A DNA stretch of 64,000 bases from Nemertoderma westbladi (taxonomy: Eukaryota > Xenacoelomorpha > Nemertodermatida > Nemertodermatidae): NCBI GenBank assembly GCA_032718475.1, contig JAUCBJ010001059.1, positions 1 through 64,000 on the forward strand, given 5' to 3'. Each line of letters starts with the position of its first letter. The stretch's first letter is position 1. A program made the translations under genes and the position numbers. Below the pieces are notes generated by a model that was given only the letters and a program-made list of their open reading frames with translations, was not told the DNA's origin and made no database searches. Positions 22,001 through 31,266 of this stretch are shown one piece after another.

Positions 22001-25000
22001 TCTATCAGCGACCGAAGCCAGCTGACAATCAGTCGAGGCATGGAAATCGATCAACGTGCTGACTGGGAGGAAAGGCGAACCAACAACCAAGGAATGCTAT
22101 CAGCTGAATCTCCAACTGATAACATGGCCGGGTATAGGCCGATAACAAAACAAAACGTGTCTGAGTCTGAGTCTGCACTCCCAGATATTCCTATTGGTGA
22201 TATCTCCTTTGCAGAAGCGAAGGCTGCTGCAAAGAGCATTAAGACCAATCGTGCCAGTGGAGTAGATGGTGTTCCCCCTGAGGTCTTTAAAATACCGGAG
22301 TGTTTAAAGCTCATCTATCCCATCATAGTAGACATGTACCGTACAACAAGAGTCCCACAAGAAATGAAAACAAATAAGTTGGTGCCAGTTCCCAAGAAGG
22401 GCAACCTAACACTCTATGGTTCTTTTCGGGGAATCTCATTGATCTCGATTGCTGCAAAGCTATACAATAGGATTCTATTAAATCGCATCAGGGATCCCAT
22501 TGAGAGACTGCTCCGTGGAAATCAGAATGGGTTCCGTATAGGTTGGGGGGCCGATTATGGATAGGTTGATGAACATTCAAGGCTCTTATAACAAAGTTTC
22601 AATGAAGCAACAGAACGTACCTTAGTGAGACCCGGGAGATCGACGAGAGTCAATGTAAACACATCAGTTGCGAAGACTCTCAGAGTAATAGGGTCCGTGC
22701 ATATCGCTTTGTTACCCCCGGCTAATCGGTCAGTTTCCCCTTCAATCTCAGCCCGGATCTCAGCGAAGTCGGTAAACACCTGGAAAGTGAAAGGAAATGT
22801 CGAAAAATAATAAATAATAAGTAAATTACATTTCAAACTTTTTTAACATACATTACCGGTATATATATGTATATGTGAAAAAAGTTTGAAATATAATTTT
22901 CGTAGGGGAGCAGTTCCCCAGTCTGATGCTACAGGGTAAAACTACTAAACGAAATTGTAAAGGCAAATGTTGACATATATAATGACTTAATTCATCGTTT
23001 CGACATCTATGAAACCAAGTTTGGTTTCATTTCATCGAATATACGATTAGCCTTCGTGCAATAACGTCACCAATAATAAGCATATGGGGAGCATCATGTC
23101 AGTTTTATTCAATGAAGTTTAACTATATAATATAATATAGAAACAATAACTGACTTCCTGTAAATTATATTTTAACAGATAAAAATTGTAACTGAAACTG
23201 AAATGCGAAATGTTTATTACTGAAACTGTAACTGAAATCAATACAACTCACCTTGTTCTTTATGTGACCGAACTCCCCCCAGGCAGTGGCACCAGTAGAC
23301 CTGCACTGCTCGCTATTCTCCTCGACCTGGATGAGCTGTAGAATCAGCGGTCTCCTAGTTACAATACCGGTTCCGCGGGGTAGGAAATCCCGACCCACAA
23401 TTCCTTCTAGAACGGAACTCTTTCCAGAACTCTACGGAAGGATTTGTGTTAAGGTTTGTTATATATTTTCAATGACCAATTATTATTGTACGACGAACAC
23501 ATAAATGTACTCTACACCACGTCCTAGTATATAGTGTGTTATTCTGGTACCGTACATCCCCCCCCCCCCCCCCAAATCTTTCTACAAATATCAATGAGAT
23601 TGCATGAAATTTGAAACATAGCCTAGATAGCTTCACCTCCCTCCTCCTCCTTAGTGGGTGAGCCAGAATTTTTATTTTTCTTCCAATCTTTAGCTACAAG
23701 TGTTTAAAAATGTATTTCCCGCGATATTACAACCTTTTTAGTGAATATAAGTTGGTATGAATGGAAACCTGGTTGTGCAAGAATTCCAAATATGTAACAC
23801 AATCAAAATTTCGTTGAAAAATAGCTGAGATATGAGCGTTGTTGGAGCGATGTTGGACGGTTTTGCACCTGCACGAGGCTGTTTCATTCTATTAAATAAA
23901 AACGACACAATATAGAACATTTTTTTTATGTATGAATTAGCTTATTAGCTAAATTAGCTTTTTAGTTTATGTATGAACTTAGATAGTATAGTAATAGTAT
24001 GATTAGAAAAATAGTTTTTATTGTTGGCTGGACCTATGTCTAAGTGACCATTTGGTCACTTAAGAGTTAGACATAGGTCCAGCCAACAAAACAAACTCTT
24101 TATCTAATGATACCACCGGTGACCTGGGCAAGAACCTACCTACAGAGACTAATAGTATGATTAAAGAGGCAATGCATTGTTTCCCAGCTACGTTAGGGAT
24201 AAACAAAATGTTCCAGAATGTGTATTTATTAAATAGAATAAATGGCCTGCAGCGGAAGCAAATGAAGCAAGCAAAGCAAGACTAACTGCGCTGTAACTGG
24301 TGCGGTGTAACTGCGGTGTAACTGGTGCAATATCGGCAGAGACACCTTCTTTAAAAGTTTGTAGCTAAAGAATGAGACCAATAACAAAAATAATTACTCA
24401 CCAACCCAGGAGGAGTTACGTGAAACTAAACTAGGGCAGTACCAGAATAACGACACTATATTCTTCAGGACTTGCGTGTAAGGTAAGAAATGCAATAAAT
24501 TTAGCATCAATTATATAAGTTAACTGGATTAATTTGCAGCATCCATGAGTGCACTAGTTACGGTGGCTGATCTTTGCCAATTAATTTTTTTAAGTTCTCC
24601 ATGACGTCAGAGTTTATGGTCGACCATAAATTAATTTTTGGTCGACCAGAAATATATTTTTTGAAATAAAAGACTGAAATAAAAGTAAAAAGTAGAAGTG
24701 CTGGCAGGCTGGACAACGTGGAAATGGTTTAGTTTCGCTGTCGATTCTCCTTTTATCAATTTTTTGTTTGTGTCTCGATAATGCAGAGGTTGTTGTGTAC
24801 TTCTTATCGCATAAATTACATTCGACTACTTTTTTAATCGTCTCATTACTGCTCCCATGTACTGTAACTACCACGAGAAAGAATAGGCCTAGGGCCAAGG
24901 CCCCTTTAAAGCTTTAAGTAATGAATTAACAAAACCTGCTATTAGATTAGGTATTATGGCTATTACAGTATTAGATTATTGTTGCTTCAATTCTTAATAA

Positions 25001-25147
25001 TTTGCTTTGCTGTACCTATTGTTCTTCCTCCACCACACAACTAACCTGGCTTCCAATAACAACTATCATTGGTAATTGTACATCACCAACTCCGACGGTC
25101 TGAAATACATCTTGGAGTTTATTTATCGTTGGGATAAGAGCTTCCAT
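9783..25147 (-). CDS. DNM1L: Dynamin-1-like protein (Drp1), whole gene, 12 coding exons
   Basis: A dynamin-family GTPase that constricts and divides mitochondria and peroxisomes after recruitment from the cytosol. The exons listed below join with GT-AG borders and matching phases to 2028 nt, 675 residues. The P-loop GSQSSGKS (residues 32-39) spans the exon 1/2 junction; DLPG is at 141-144 and TKLD at 210-213. The middle/stalk region includes TIEGTA and SELCGG blocks. The C-terminal GTPase effector domain ends IRETYIN. There is no PH or proline-rich domain, which separates it from classical dynamin. Human DNM1L is 699-736 residues. The variable domain keeps the Ser-Pro matching human Ser616 (PASP) but has MFGREQ where human has the Ser637 site LSAREQ. 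Introns carry nested transposons and a 4.1-kb minisatellite. Exons were found by reading and homology, not from transcripts. Confidence 0.93.
10548..10695 (-). CDS. DNM1L: Drp1 exon 11
   Basis: Acceptor TTCTGTAG|GCC; encodes [20 protein letters not shown], then [16 protein letters not shown], the end of the variable domain and start of the effector domain. Donor TCC|GTAAGT, phase 1. Confidence 0.9.
10768..14860 (-). repeat. 45-bp minisatellite filling Drp1 intron 10
   Basis: About 90 head-to-tail copies of a 45-bp unit. Each has a TCGCGA palindrome followed by TGACTCA or TGAGTCA and, on the minus (gene sense) strand, GCGAGGTTAGTATGAG. Copies nearest exon 10 (14090-14860) are almost identical; copies farther away vary in TGACTCA/TGAGTCA, GAGTGA/GAATGA and CTGGCT/CTAGCT, with occasional 44- and 49-bp units. 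Sense-strand translation of the 45-bp units repeats [15 protein letters not shown]. The array starts inside exon 10 and stops about 70 bp before the exon 11 acceptor, so the intron is almost nothing else. Confidence 0.95.
14090..14819 (-). promoter_or_regulatory. Run of in-frame 5' splice sites, one per 45-bp unit
   Basis: From the donor at 14819/14818 leftward, about 16 further units each offer GAG|GTTAGT exactly 45 nt apart with no stop between. The run ends at an irregular unit near 14080-14106. Use of any later donor would add multiples of 15 residues to Drp1 and still join exon 11 in frame. Use is inferred, not shown. Confidence 0.5.
14819..15001 (-). CDS. DNM1L: Drp1 exon 10, ending inside the first minisatellite unit
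   Basis: Acceptor TTAATAG|GTA; encodes [20 protein letters not shown], then a variable part [16 protein letters not shown], and finishes with 14 codons ([14 protein letters not shown]) that are one unit of the 45-bp repeat. The donor GAG|GTTAGT at 14819/14818 is itself part of the unit. It gives phase 0, which the exon 11 acceptor needs. The other candidate donor, CTGA|GTATGAG at 14860, would be phase 1 and fits no acceptor nearby. Later units give further phase-0 donors, so longer exons are possible. Confidence 0.78.
15126..15276 (-). CDS. DNM1L: Drp1 exon 9
   Basis: Acceptor GTTTAG|ATG; encodes [25 protein letters not shown] and SRLPVTNDM. Donor ATG|GTTGGT, phase 0. Confidence 0.9.
15301..15350. 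repeat. Short GC-rich hairpin in Drp1 intron 8
   Basis: CCCGGTTCCGG near 15302 is the reverse complement of CCGGAACCGGG ending at 15350, with more GGTTCC copies between. The composition resembles the CGGCTCCGG-rich ends of the hAT-like element at 20182-21375, so it may be a scrap of a relative. Confidence 0.5.
15524..15612 (-). CDS. DNM1L: Drp1 exon 8
   Basis: Acceptor ATTACAG|GGA; encodes [20 protein letters not shown] and IERLLSPSL. Donor TCA|GTGAGT, phase 2. Confidence 0.9.
15852..16078 (-). repeat. 37-bp tandem repeat, six copies, in Drp1 intron 7
   Basis: Six near-perfect copies of a 37-bp unit containing 'ggtaattagtaacctacgga'. The array begins about 30 bp inside the intron from the exon 7 donor (16108). 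Confidence 0.9.
16109..16321 (-). CDS. DNM1L: Drp1 exon 7
   Basis: Acceptor TTTACAG|CCG; encodes [37 protein letters not shown] and [11 protein letters not shown]. Donor ACT|GTGAGT, 71 codons, phase 0. Confidence 0.93.
16436..16586 (-). CDS. DNM1L: Drp1 exon 6
   Basis: Acceptor TTTCCAG|ACA; encodes [20 protein letters not shown] to [12 protein letters not shown] in the stalk. Donor CAT|GTTAGT, phase 0. Confidence 0.9.
16627..16641 (+). repeat. G homopolymer, 15 bases
   Basis: An uninterrupted run of G just upstream of Drp1 exon 6 (in intron 5). Confidence 0.9.
17374..18119 (+). repeat. (CATA)n microsatellite with regular CCTA interruptions, in Drp1 intron 5
   Basis: About 745 bp of CATA repeats broken every 12 to 60 bases by a CCTA word. 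It has no stop codon in the plus frame read as IHTY/IPTY repeats; this is low complexity, not a gene. Confidence 0.95.
18358..18493 (-). CDS. DNM1L: Drp1 exon 5
   Basis: Acceptor CTCTTAG|TGA; encodes [20 protein letters not shown] and [13 protein letters not shown]. Donor TAG|GTTAAT, phase 2. It is too short to show as a long open frame but matches Drp1 closely. Confidence 0.9.
19086..21389. mobile_element. Foldback-type element flanked by TTAA, in Drp1 intron 4
   Basis: TTAA at 19082-19085 and 21390-21393 flank an element whose ends read GGGGGGGTTCAC and GTGAACCCCCCC (the right end rejoined across the nested insertion). The arms are very long: roughly 19086-19550 and 19660-20180 are reverse complements over several hundred bases with few differences, including the CAGTCTTTTTTTT and CATCATAA blocks. 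TTAA target sites are typical of piggyBac-type elements, but no transposase is present, so the superfamily is inferred from the target site only. Confidence 0.75.
20182..21375. mobile_element. hAT-like non-autonomous element nested in the TTAA element
   Basis: Perfect 17-bp terminal inverted repeats TAGGGATGCGACAGAGC at 20182-20198 and 21359-21375. An 8-bp target duplication flanks it, GTGCGAAC (20174-20181) and GTGTGAAC (21376-21383), with one difference. The TIR start and 8-bp duplication are typical of hAT elements. Both subterminal regions are rich in CGGCTCCGG. The inside holds C homopolymers at 20885-20899 and 21188-21208 and no transposase. Confidence 0.82.
21685..21928 (-). CDS. DNM1L: Drp1 exon 4
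   Basis: Acceptor CCCACAG|ATT; encodes [10 protein letters not shown], the block [16 protein letters not shown] and the G4 motif TKLD. Donor AAG|GTTAGA, phase 1. Confidence 0.93.
21960..22545 (+). pseudogene. LINE reverse transcriptase fragment in Drp1 intron 3
   Basis: An open frame encodes the region before and into a [45 protein letters not shown] and RGNQNGFR. This pattern is close to the remnant at 5190-6655 but covers its upstream part. Both ends are cut, the right one abruptly after NGFR. It lies only about 30 bp from exon 4 on the opposite strand to the gene. Confidence 0.8.
22621..22779 (-). CDS. DNM1L: Drp1 exon 3
   Basis: Acceptor TTTCCAG|GTG; encodes [15 protein letters not shown] to LVDLPGLTK with the G3 motif DLPG. 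Donor AAG|GTACGT, 53 codons, phase 0. Confidence 0.93.
23252..23431 (-). CDS. DNM1L: Drp1 exon 2
   Basis: Acceptor CCGTAG|AGT; encodes SSGKSSVLE, then the switch I region [16 protein letters not shown]. Donor AAG|GTGAGT, 60 codons, phase 0. Confidence 0.93.
23558..23573 (+). repeat. C homopolymer, 16 bases
   Basis: An uninterrupted run of C in Drp1 intron 1. Confidence 0.9.
23585..23830 (+). repeat. Dispersed repeat family, copy A
   Basis: It contains GTGGGTGAGCCAGAATTTTT, then CAATCTTTAGCTACAA. Related, diverged sequence is found reversed at about 24350-24430 and 31785-32035. No coding potential is visible. It lies in Drp1 intron 1. Confidence 0.55.
24021..24089. ncRNA. Strong 69-nt hairpin in Drp1 intron 1 (MITE or miRNA-like)
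   Basis: Arms 24021-24043 and 24067-24089 are perfect 23-nt reverse complements. Inside them 24042-24050 pairs with 24053-24061 round a 2-nt loop, leaving a small bulge on the right side only. Nothing shows it is transcribed as a small RNA; a tiny foldback transposon relic is equally likely. Confidence 0.35.
24350..24430 (-). repeat. Dispersed repeat family, copy B
   Basis: Read on the minus strand it has CTCCTCCTGGGTTGGTGAG, followed by CATTCTTTAGCTACAA, matching copy A. It lies in Drp1 intron 1. Confidence 0.5.
24614..24898 (-). pseudogene. Open frame with half of a C2H2 zinc finger
   Basis: A 94-residue minus-strand frame contains [17 protein letters not shown], the CX2CX12H part of a C2H2 finger. 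The second histidine is missing at the expected spacing. It lies inside Drp1 intron 1, so it may be a transposon or gene scrap. I do not recognise a host gene. Confidence 0.3.
25046..25147 (-). CDS. DNM1L: Drp1 exon 1 (start codon)
   Basis: It starts with ATG at 25147 and encodes [16 protein letters not shown] to IVVIGSQ, the conserved Drp1 N-terminus and the first half of the P-loop. It ends CAG|GTTAGT in phase 0 (34 codons). Confidence 0.9.
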
Positions 25148-26360
25148 AACGAAATCACAATCCTTTTGTCAGACTGACTCTGACTGTCTGACAGTTGTTG
25201 GCAATACCAAAATAAAGTCAGTGTACCGCCACTGCCAGTACCGGTTGTAATGCACCGGCAGTGTCAGTCAGAGTGTGAGTGTATATAGGCCTATATATAT
25301 ACCGGTAGTCCTGTAGTTGTAGTAGGCTACAGTAGTAAATCCAGAAATCAGTAAATTGTTTCTTGAACAGTTTCAGAGTTTGCAGTAGGCCTACAAAGTA
25401 AAATTCCGACATTGCTACCGATCCGGTACAGCAGCATGCTGGGCTGGTATGCGGTCTATCACTATCAGTATACTGGTATACTGCAACTGCAGTATAGCAG
25501 TACTGGCTGACTGGTATATGGGATGGGTGTATGATGATGTGATTTCAGGATTTAATGTATAGAATGTAGGCTAGGGTGGTCCAAAATTTTTCGAATTTCA
25601 ACTCAGATCGCGCATCCGATCATGTCATCAAATGGGCCAAAACTTCGATAGATAACAACATTTTGATTTGGGATGACCAATGACAGGAAAAATTCCCACA
25701 GGCACGCACATGGCCAGTTTCCACCCTTGGCACAAGTGAGTCACAATCTCCATTTTTGGGATGATCAACTTCTAGTATTCCTACTGCATTTATATTATGC
25801 TTATTAGAACCGCAATGACAGAGGGAATAGTTCGAATAGATAGAGCGAATAGTCCTTGAGATATTGCAGCTATTGTATAGATATATATGCTATAGTATCT
25901 ATTGAATGCGAAGCCGGCACAAGTCAACATTAGCGCCTTGATGCGATGCAGCCGATTTTCACTGGCTGTGACTGGCCATCATTTTTACACTTGCGCCAAT
26001 ATTTACCTCTAAAATGATGCCCGCCTTAACTATAATGTACTAGACTCATAATCACAGAGTTACGTAATGTTTAACTTTCGATTAGAATTTAAGAGGTAAA
26101 TATATCTGAGTTTATATCTGAATTTTAACTCATTTTAACTCTGATTTTAACCCCTGATCTTTTAGGTCATTTAGTAAATTTGTATTATTGACTTCACCTT
26201 TGCCAGTAATGGCGTAATAATAATCTAATAATTATATTAGTACTCTTCCCCAAACAAAACCCTTTTAGAAAATGTTAAAGTAACAAACTCAACTAACAAT
26301 ATTGAATGGGTAATAACTTTCTTTTTACCGCGTTATTTAGTGGTGTAAACTTAAACGAAC
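25148..26360. promoter_or_regulatory. Upstream region of the Drp1 gene
   Basis: This non-coding stretch must contain the 5' UTR and promoter of the minus-strand Drp1 gene. I see short inverted words (for example around 25170-25280 with 'gactgactctgactgtctga') and no clear TATA box or CpG island. Confidence 0.35.
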
Positions 26361-26633
26361 ACAGGTTTATGGACAGGTCTACGGACAGACTTACGGACAG
26401 GTTTGCGGACAGATTTACGGACAGGTTTGCGGACAAGTTTGCGGACAGATTTACGGACAGGTTTGCGGACAAGTTTGCGGACAGATTTACGGACAGGTTT
26501 ACTGACAGGTTTACGGACAGGTTTTACGGACAGGTTTGCGGACAAGTTTGCGGACAGGTTTGCGGACAGGTTTGCGGACGGGTTTGCGGACGGGTTTGCG
26601 GACAGGTTTGCTGACAGGTTAACGGACAGGTTT
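26361..26633 (+). repeat. 12-bp tandem repeat (ACGGACAGGTTT)n
   Basis: About 22 copies of a 12-bp unit with variants GCGGACAAGTTT and GCGGACGGGTTT. The unit length is a multiple of three, so several frames are open (RFADRFTD-type); I read this as low complexity. Confidence 0.92.
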
Positions 26634-27700
26634 ACTTTTTAGGCACTTTTTCCATAGGGAAAAATGTAACCCGTAGGATTGCATTTATTTTAATTTTTCC
26701 GTCTAAAAAGTAAAATAAGAATATGTGAAAACAATTTTGGTGGATAGTATATTACATTTTATTACATGTGTTGAAAGATAATCGAAATATAAAAGGTTTG
26801 CAAGAAATTTGTGTAAAATCGATTCACAAACTCAAAAGTTATTGCAACTTTATTAGTGTCTACAACAGTACAAGGCGTACACCAAAACGGAACTGAATAT
26901 TCTATATTGGTTTGTGTAGTTCAGCTGCTCTCTAGTTACGTAATAAATATTCGAGAACGCTAAATTATTTAACATTGAGTAAGGCAGCATCAGGATTTGA
27001 AGAGTTCAATAATATGAATCACAGAAACTATGAAAGCAATATAGTAAAATACTATAGTTCAATTTATTTTGTAACACTATATCGTTCTATCTTATATTAT
27101 ATTAAAGAGTTAAGCAACGAAAAAGTACCACGAATTACATGGGAAAAAACGAGATATTTTTTTCTAATATTCTTTCGACTCTCTATTATAATCATATCAA
27201 TAAAGTCCAGCTACCTGTAGGAACACAATATGCACCGAGAACACAGTGTGATTGTTGGTTGTGATTGTCAATGTAGCCTATTTATATTGCTCTGATGAAG
27301 AACTCTGTTCTGTTAAATTCCTACAGTAGTTGCTGTATACGTACAGAATCAAAGAAAGGCGAACCCGTGAACAAATATGGAACAAATTCGCGATAAATTT
27401 TCCAAGAGCCAACGAGAGCGACTGCACTTCAAATGCAATAATACTTTAGAATTATTGTGCTATTGAAATGGAATTAATTACAACTTTTGAATGCAATTTA
27501 AACTTATTTTTTTTTTAGTTTTCCGTAAACTTACAATGGAATAGTGTTCTTTTCTAGTAAACTAGTTATCATTATACTACTAATATTAGTACATTAGTAC
27601 TGCATTCGTAATAAAGTTGGCCCACCAGTTTTATGGTTTAATAGACAAAATTCCGTGAACAAATAAGATTAATTAACAATAGCTAGAAAAATTAATAATA
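26634..27700. other. Intergenic AT-rich DNA between Drp1 and the RUFY-like gene
   Basis: I see no gene, RNA or repeat that I can support here. Confidence 0.5.
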
Positions 27701-27707
27701 ATAATAA

Positions 27708-27713
27708 TTTATT
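27708..27713 (-). terminator. Polyadenylation signal AATAAA of the RUFY-like gene
   Basis: TTTATT on plus is AATAAA on minus, 165 bp downstream of the stop codon. The position is plausible; other copies of this word are common in AT-rich DNA. Confidence 0.5.
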
Positions 27714-27877
27714 GCAAGGCTAAGACCCATAATATATATAATTATACAACAGCGATAGCACAAAGAGATTTTTAAACAGTTATAGAAAATATCGATGCAG
27801 ATTTAATAGATGAATTCCGGTATAAAATGTCAGTAGAAGTTGATTTAATTACTACCGGTCGGTGGTCTAATAAAGTT

Positions 27878-29764
27878 TTAAGGTTTGGCCGAACATTTCT
27901 GCAGCAGTTGGGCGTGGCAGGAATCGCAGACTCGCGAGGCTTTCCCAACGCCTCCTGGCGAGTCCAACATGAACTTATTATCGGAACAACTGTCGCAGAA
28001 TATTTCCCCGCAGTTGCGGCAGTGGTGTTTCCTGCGGGACACGGTGAACCGTTTACAGCAACCCGCGCACATATCGCGCTGTTTATCGTCGGCCCAGCCG
28101 CCCGTCTCCACTGAATTCTTACGCTCGGTAAACTCGTCGAACTCTAGCTGGGCCTCCTGCAACCTCCTCCCCATCTCGGAGAGCGCTTCCTCCTGCCCGC
28201 GAACCAACTCCTTGAGTTTCCCGTTCTCCTGCACCAACGACTGGTTCCGTTTATCGTTCTGCGCGAGTCGGGAACTCAACTCCTTGTAACCGAGCCGCTC
28301 CAACTCGAGACTCTCGGCGAACCCGCGGTTCTCCGCTCGCAACGCGGCGACCTCGGCCTCCAGCTGGGCCACCGTCGCGTCCCGGACTCCCACCAGCAAT
28401 CCCAGCTGTTTTGCCGACTCCGCCACCGCCTCAGCCGTGCTCGCCGACCCCTCCCGCACCGAACGCAACTCCTCGCTCAGCTGTTTAACCGCGGCGGTCT
28501 GCTTCCGGACTCGGTCCTCCAGCTGCACCACCAACTCCGACTTGTGCTGCAACTGATTCTCCGACGACTCCAGTTTGTTGTAGAGGCCGATGTTGATCGC
28601 TTTGACGTCGTTTAGCTGCTTCCGCAACGTGGCCAACGCGTCCTGCTTCTCGTGCACGTCGGTCTCCAACAACCGCATCGCTGTCTCCATCTCGCGTCGC
28701 ATCCCGCGTTCCACGCCCACCTCCCGGACCGCGTTCCCCCGCGCCGAACGTTCCGCCTCCAGCTGGGCCCGACAGTCCCGGTACAGACCGTCCAACCCCG
28801 ACCGTGACGTCACCAACGATTCCTTCTCGATCTCCAGATCGTCTCGGGTCTCCTGTAGAACCCGCCCTAGCCGATTCTCCGATTCGAATTTATTCTCAAC
28901 TAGTTTATCTTTCTCCGACTGCAATCCGATTATTAAATTATCTTTCTCGAATAAATTTCGTTTTATTTTTTTACTTTCAGTTTCTAACTGCGCGATAACA
29001 TCCCGCTGTTTATCGAGTTTCCGTTGGAGGGCGGCGGATTGGCTCTGCAGATGGTCACATCGCTCCTCCAGGAAGTTCTTCTGGTCTAACAACCCGGACA
29101 GTTCGGCGTTGGTGTCTGAGTTGCCGCGGAGCTCCGGACTGCCGCCGCGTCCGGACGCCATGGCGACGGGCCCGGAATCCGCGAGGAAGTTGACCAGATC
29201 GACGGCGAGAATCGCCGCGTCCAACGCGTCCTGGGGGCCGCACATATTGTAGTCGATAACGTTGAGACTGACAAGCAGACCGGCGAACACGAGTCCGCAT
29301 TCGTCGTCCAACACCAAGGCCCACGGCTCATAGAGGTCGAGGAGGAGAGCGGAAGAGTCGAGGAGCGAACCGAGGAGCGTTGCGAGTCTCTTCTGCATCA
29401 ACGCGATCCGCAACCACGCTCGCGCCCTCCCCAACCCGGTTTTAACCCCCGGTAAGTTCCTCACGCTGTGGGTTATAGTTTCCGCTGATGGTTCTACGCG
29501 CTCAACCAGCTCTAGCGCCGGCCAGAATGCTACGGGGACGCCGATCCAATTGCGATGCGATTTGAGTCCGTGGCTGAGGCACTTCTCGAGGACTGCGAAA
29601 ACGTTCTGTAACGGAGGGTATTCGTCGTTGTCCAGGACACGGTTGTACCGGTAGGATTCATCGATTAGATGACGGATTGTTAGTTTACAGAGTTTCAGTA
29701 AATTGTTCCGTTCGATGCGGTGGACTTGGTTGGCTTGAGTGTGGAACTCAACTTGAGTGTTCAT
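27878..29764 (-). CDS. RUFY: RUN and FYVE domain-containing protein (RUFY1/2-like)
   Basis: A 628-residue uninterrupted frame. Residues about 27-190 match a RUN domain (LLKLCKLTIRHLIDESY, WIGVPVAFW, GRARAWLRIALMQKRL). Residues about 215-545 are coiled coil rich in E, Q, K and L. The C-terminus (about 555-620) is a FYVE zinc finger with WADD, RRKHHCRNCG and RVC signatures and eight cysteines. RUFY proteins bind PI3P on early endosomes through FYVE and small GTPases such as Rab4, Rab14 or Rap2 through RUN; that role is inferred from the family. Human RUFY2 and RUFY1 are about 600 and 700 residues, so this looks full length. It has no introns and its exon is GC-richer than the flanks, unlike the multi-exon vertebrate genes. 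Confidence 0.92.
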   Translation of the reverse strand: MNTQVEFHTQANQVHRIERNNLLKLCKLTIRHLIDESYRYNRVLDNDEYPPLQNVFAVLEKCLSHGLKSHRNWIGVPVAFWPALELVERVEPSAETITHSVRNLPGVKTGLGRARAWLRIALMQKRLATLLGSLLDSSALLLDLYEPWALVLDDECGLVFAGLLVSLNVIDYNMCGPQDALDAAILAVDLVNFLADSGPVAMASGRGGSPELRGNSDTNAELSGLLDQKNFLEERCDHLQSQSAALQRKLDKQRDVIAQLETESKKIKRNLFEKDNLIIGLQSEKDKLVENKFESENRLGRVLQETRDDLEIEKESLVTSRSGLDGLYRDCRAQLEAERSARGNAVREVGVERGMRREMETAMRLLETDVHEKQDALATLRKQLNDVKAINIGLYNKLESSENQLQHKSELVVQLEDRVRKQTAAVKQLSEELRSVREGSASTAEAVAESAKQLGLLVGVRDATVAQLEAEVAALRAENRGFAESLELERLGYKELSSRLAQNDKRNQSLVQENGKLKELVRGQEEALSEMGRRLQEAQLEFDEFTERKNSVETGGWADDKQRDMCAGCCKRFTVSRRKHHCRNCGEIFCDSCSDNKFMLDSPGGVGKASRVCDSCHAQLLQKCSAKP

Positions 29765-30722
29765 TATAGTTAGGCCTATAGGCAGATAGGCCTACCGGAA
29801 CCGCGGAACCGAACCAGTAAACAGGAAAGTCGGCCTGACTTCAGACTTGGCGACTTGGGATATCAGAATGAGAGAATAACCCTGCCAGCGCAGCGTCAGC
29901 CTGAATAGGCCTACAAGCTCGCCAGTATATCATCAGTATATTGCAGTAAACCATAAACAATACCGGTATTGCAGTATTGTGTATTGACGTATTGTCAATT
30001 GGGATGTTATTTGCCTTCTTTACAGCGCGAAGCTACCGGTATGCTAATTCTGCTGGCTGACAACGAGCGACGACGTTTGCATAGGCCTATTATTAGTTAA
30101 GTTCAATTAAAAAACAATAGACAGTAAAATGTAAATTGAGGAACACCCAAGGTGTACTAAATTTTCCCTATTTATGGCACTATTTTATTTTCATAATATT
30201 TCATTAGGAACTTATTTTATGCAACTTTTGTTAGGTGAATATGATGACTAGGGTTCATAGAAATGTAATAAAATGTATTTCTGGAATTTTTATCTTGTTG
30301 TTGCCTAGGTAACCGGGTGCAAAGTTCAAACTTTGCGCGTCTGTGATTCAAAACAACGAGGGATCCTGTTCTTGGGATTTGGTAGGTTATTAAAAATAAT
30401 AAAAGACTGAAAATATTTTACATTTGAATTTGTTTACATTCCCGTTACCATGGTAATAAGTATTTGAATAATTGTCTACAAAATTCTATAAAACACAATT
30501 ATTATTCGGTTTGTCAGTCTAAACAGTAAGTTAAATTGCCAACATTTTATTTTATAATTCATCAATTATTGTGAATCATATTTTTATAAAGGTCAATATT
30601 TGCAAATAAACTGTCCAATCAGAGAGCAAAACCTGCGATAGCATGATTTTGACATTCCATAATATTTCGGTTAGCAATTATTAGAAACAAAGGAAAGTCA
30701 CCCCAGGCATGCGATTCCCGTA
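29765..30722. other. Region upstream of the RUFY-like gene
   Basis: Non-coding. It should hold the promoter and 5' UTR of the minus-strand RUFY-like gene. Several 'aggccta' and 'taccggta' palindromes occur near 29770-30080. I see no TATA box. Confidence 0.35.
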
Positions 30723-30890
30723 CTTAGTTCCAATTTAAGCCTCATACGAATTTAGTTCCAATTTAGGCGAACTTAGTTCCAATGGAAACGAATTTAGTTC
30801 CAATTTAGGCGAACTTAGTTCCAATGGAAACGAATTTAGTTCCAATTTAGGCGAATTTAGTTCCAATGGAAGCGAAATTAGTTCCAATGT
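30723..30890 (+). repeat. Minisatellite with 'TTAGTTCCAAT' every ~20 bp
   Basis: About eight copies, alternating between 'ttagttccaatttaggcga' and 'ttagttccaatggaaacga', so the real period is about 40 bp. Confidence 0.85.
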
Positions 30891-30977
30891 TTTAGGTTTG
30901 GTCCGAGCCACGTAGTTGGCGAATAATCTGTTTAATACCACTATTAGATGGATGGATAAATAATAATTGTAAATAAC

Positions 30978-31266
30978 TAACCCAAACAACGCCCAACCTC
31001 CTAACCAAAACAATCTTATCCCAAACAACGCCCAACCTCTTAACCCAAACAGTTCAATTATATTTAATCATTCAGAATGATATTCATAGTAAAAAAACAA
31101 CGCCCAAACTCTTAACTCAAACAACGCCCAAACTCCTAACCCAAACAACACCCAACCTCCTAACCCAAACAACGCCCAACCTCCTAACCCAAACAACGCC
31201 CAACCTCCTAACCCAAACAACGCCCAAACTCCTAACCCAAACAACGCCCATCCACCTAACCCAAGC
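30978..31266 (+). repeat. 24-bp tandem repeat 'CAACGCCCAACCTCCTAACCC'-type
   Basis: About nine copies of a 24-bp unit, in two blocks (30978-31052 and 31098-31266) split by a short unique piece. The unit contains CTAACCC, which looks like but is not a telomere repeat. Confidence 0.88.

Noticed and set aside
9783-25147. Classical dynamin rather than Drp1
   Set aside because: There is no PH or proline-rich domain, and the C-terminus and variable domain match DNM1L.
26306-26642. RFADRFTD repeat protein
   Set aside because: Translation of the 12-bp tandem repeat; several frames and both strands are open equally.
30978-31266. Internal telomere repeat
   Set aside because: The unit has CTAACCC but is 24 bp long with CAACGCCC in between, so it is an ordinary minisatellite.
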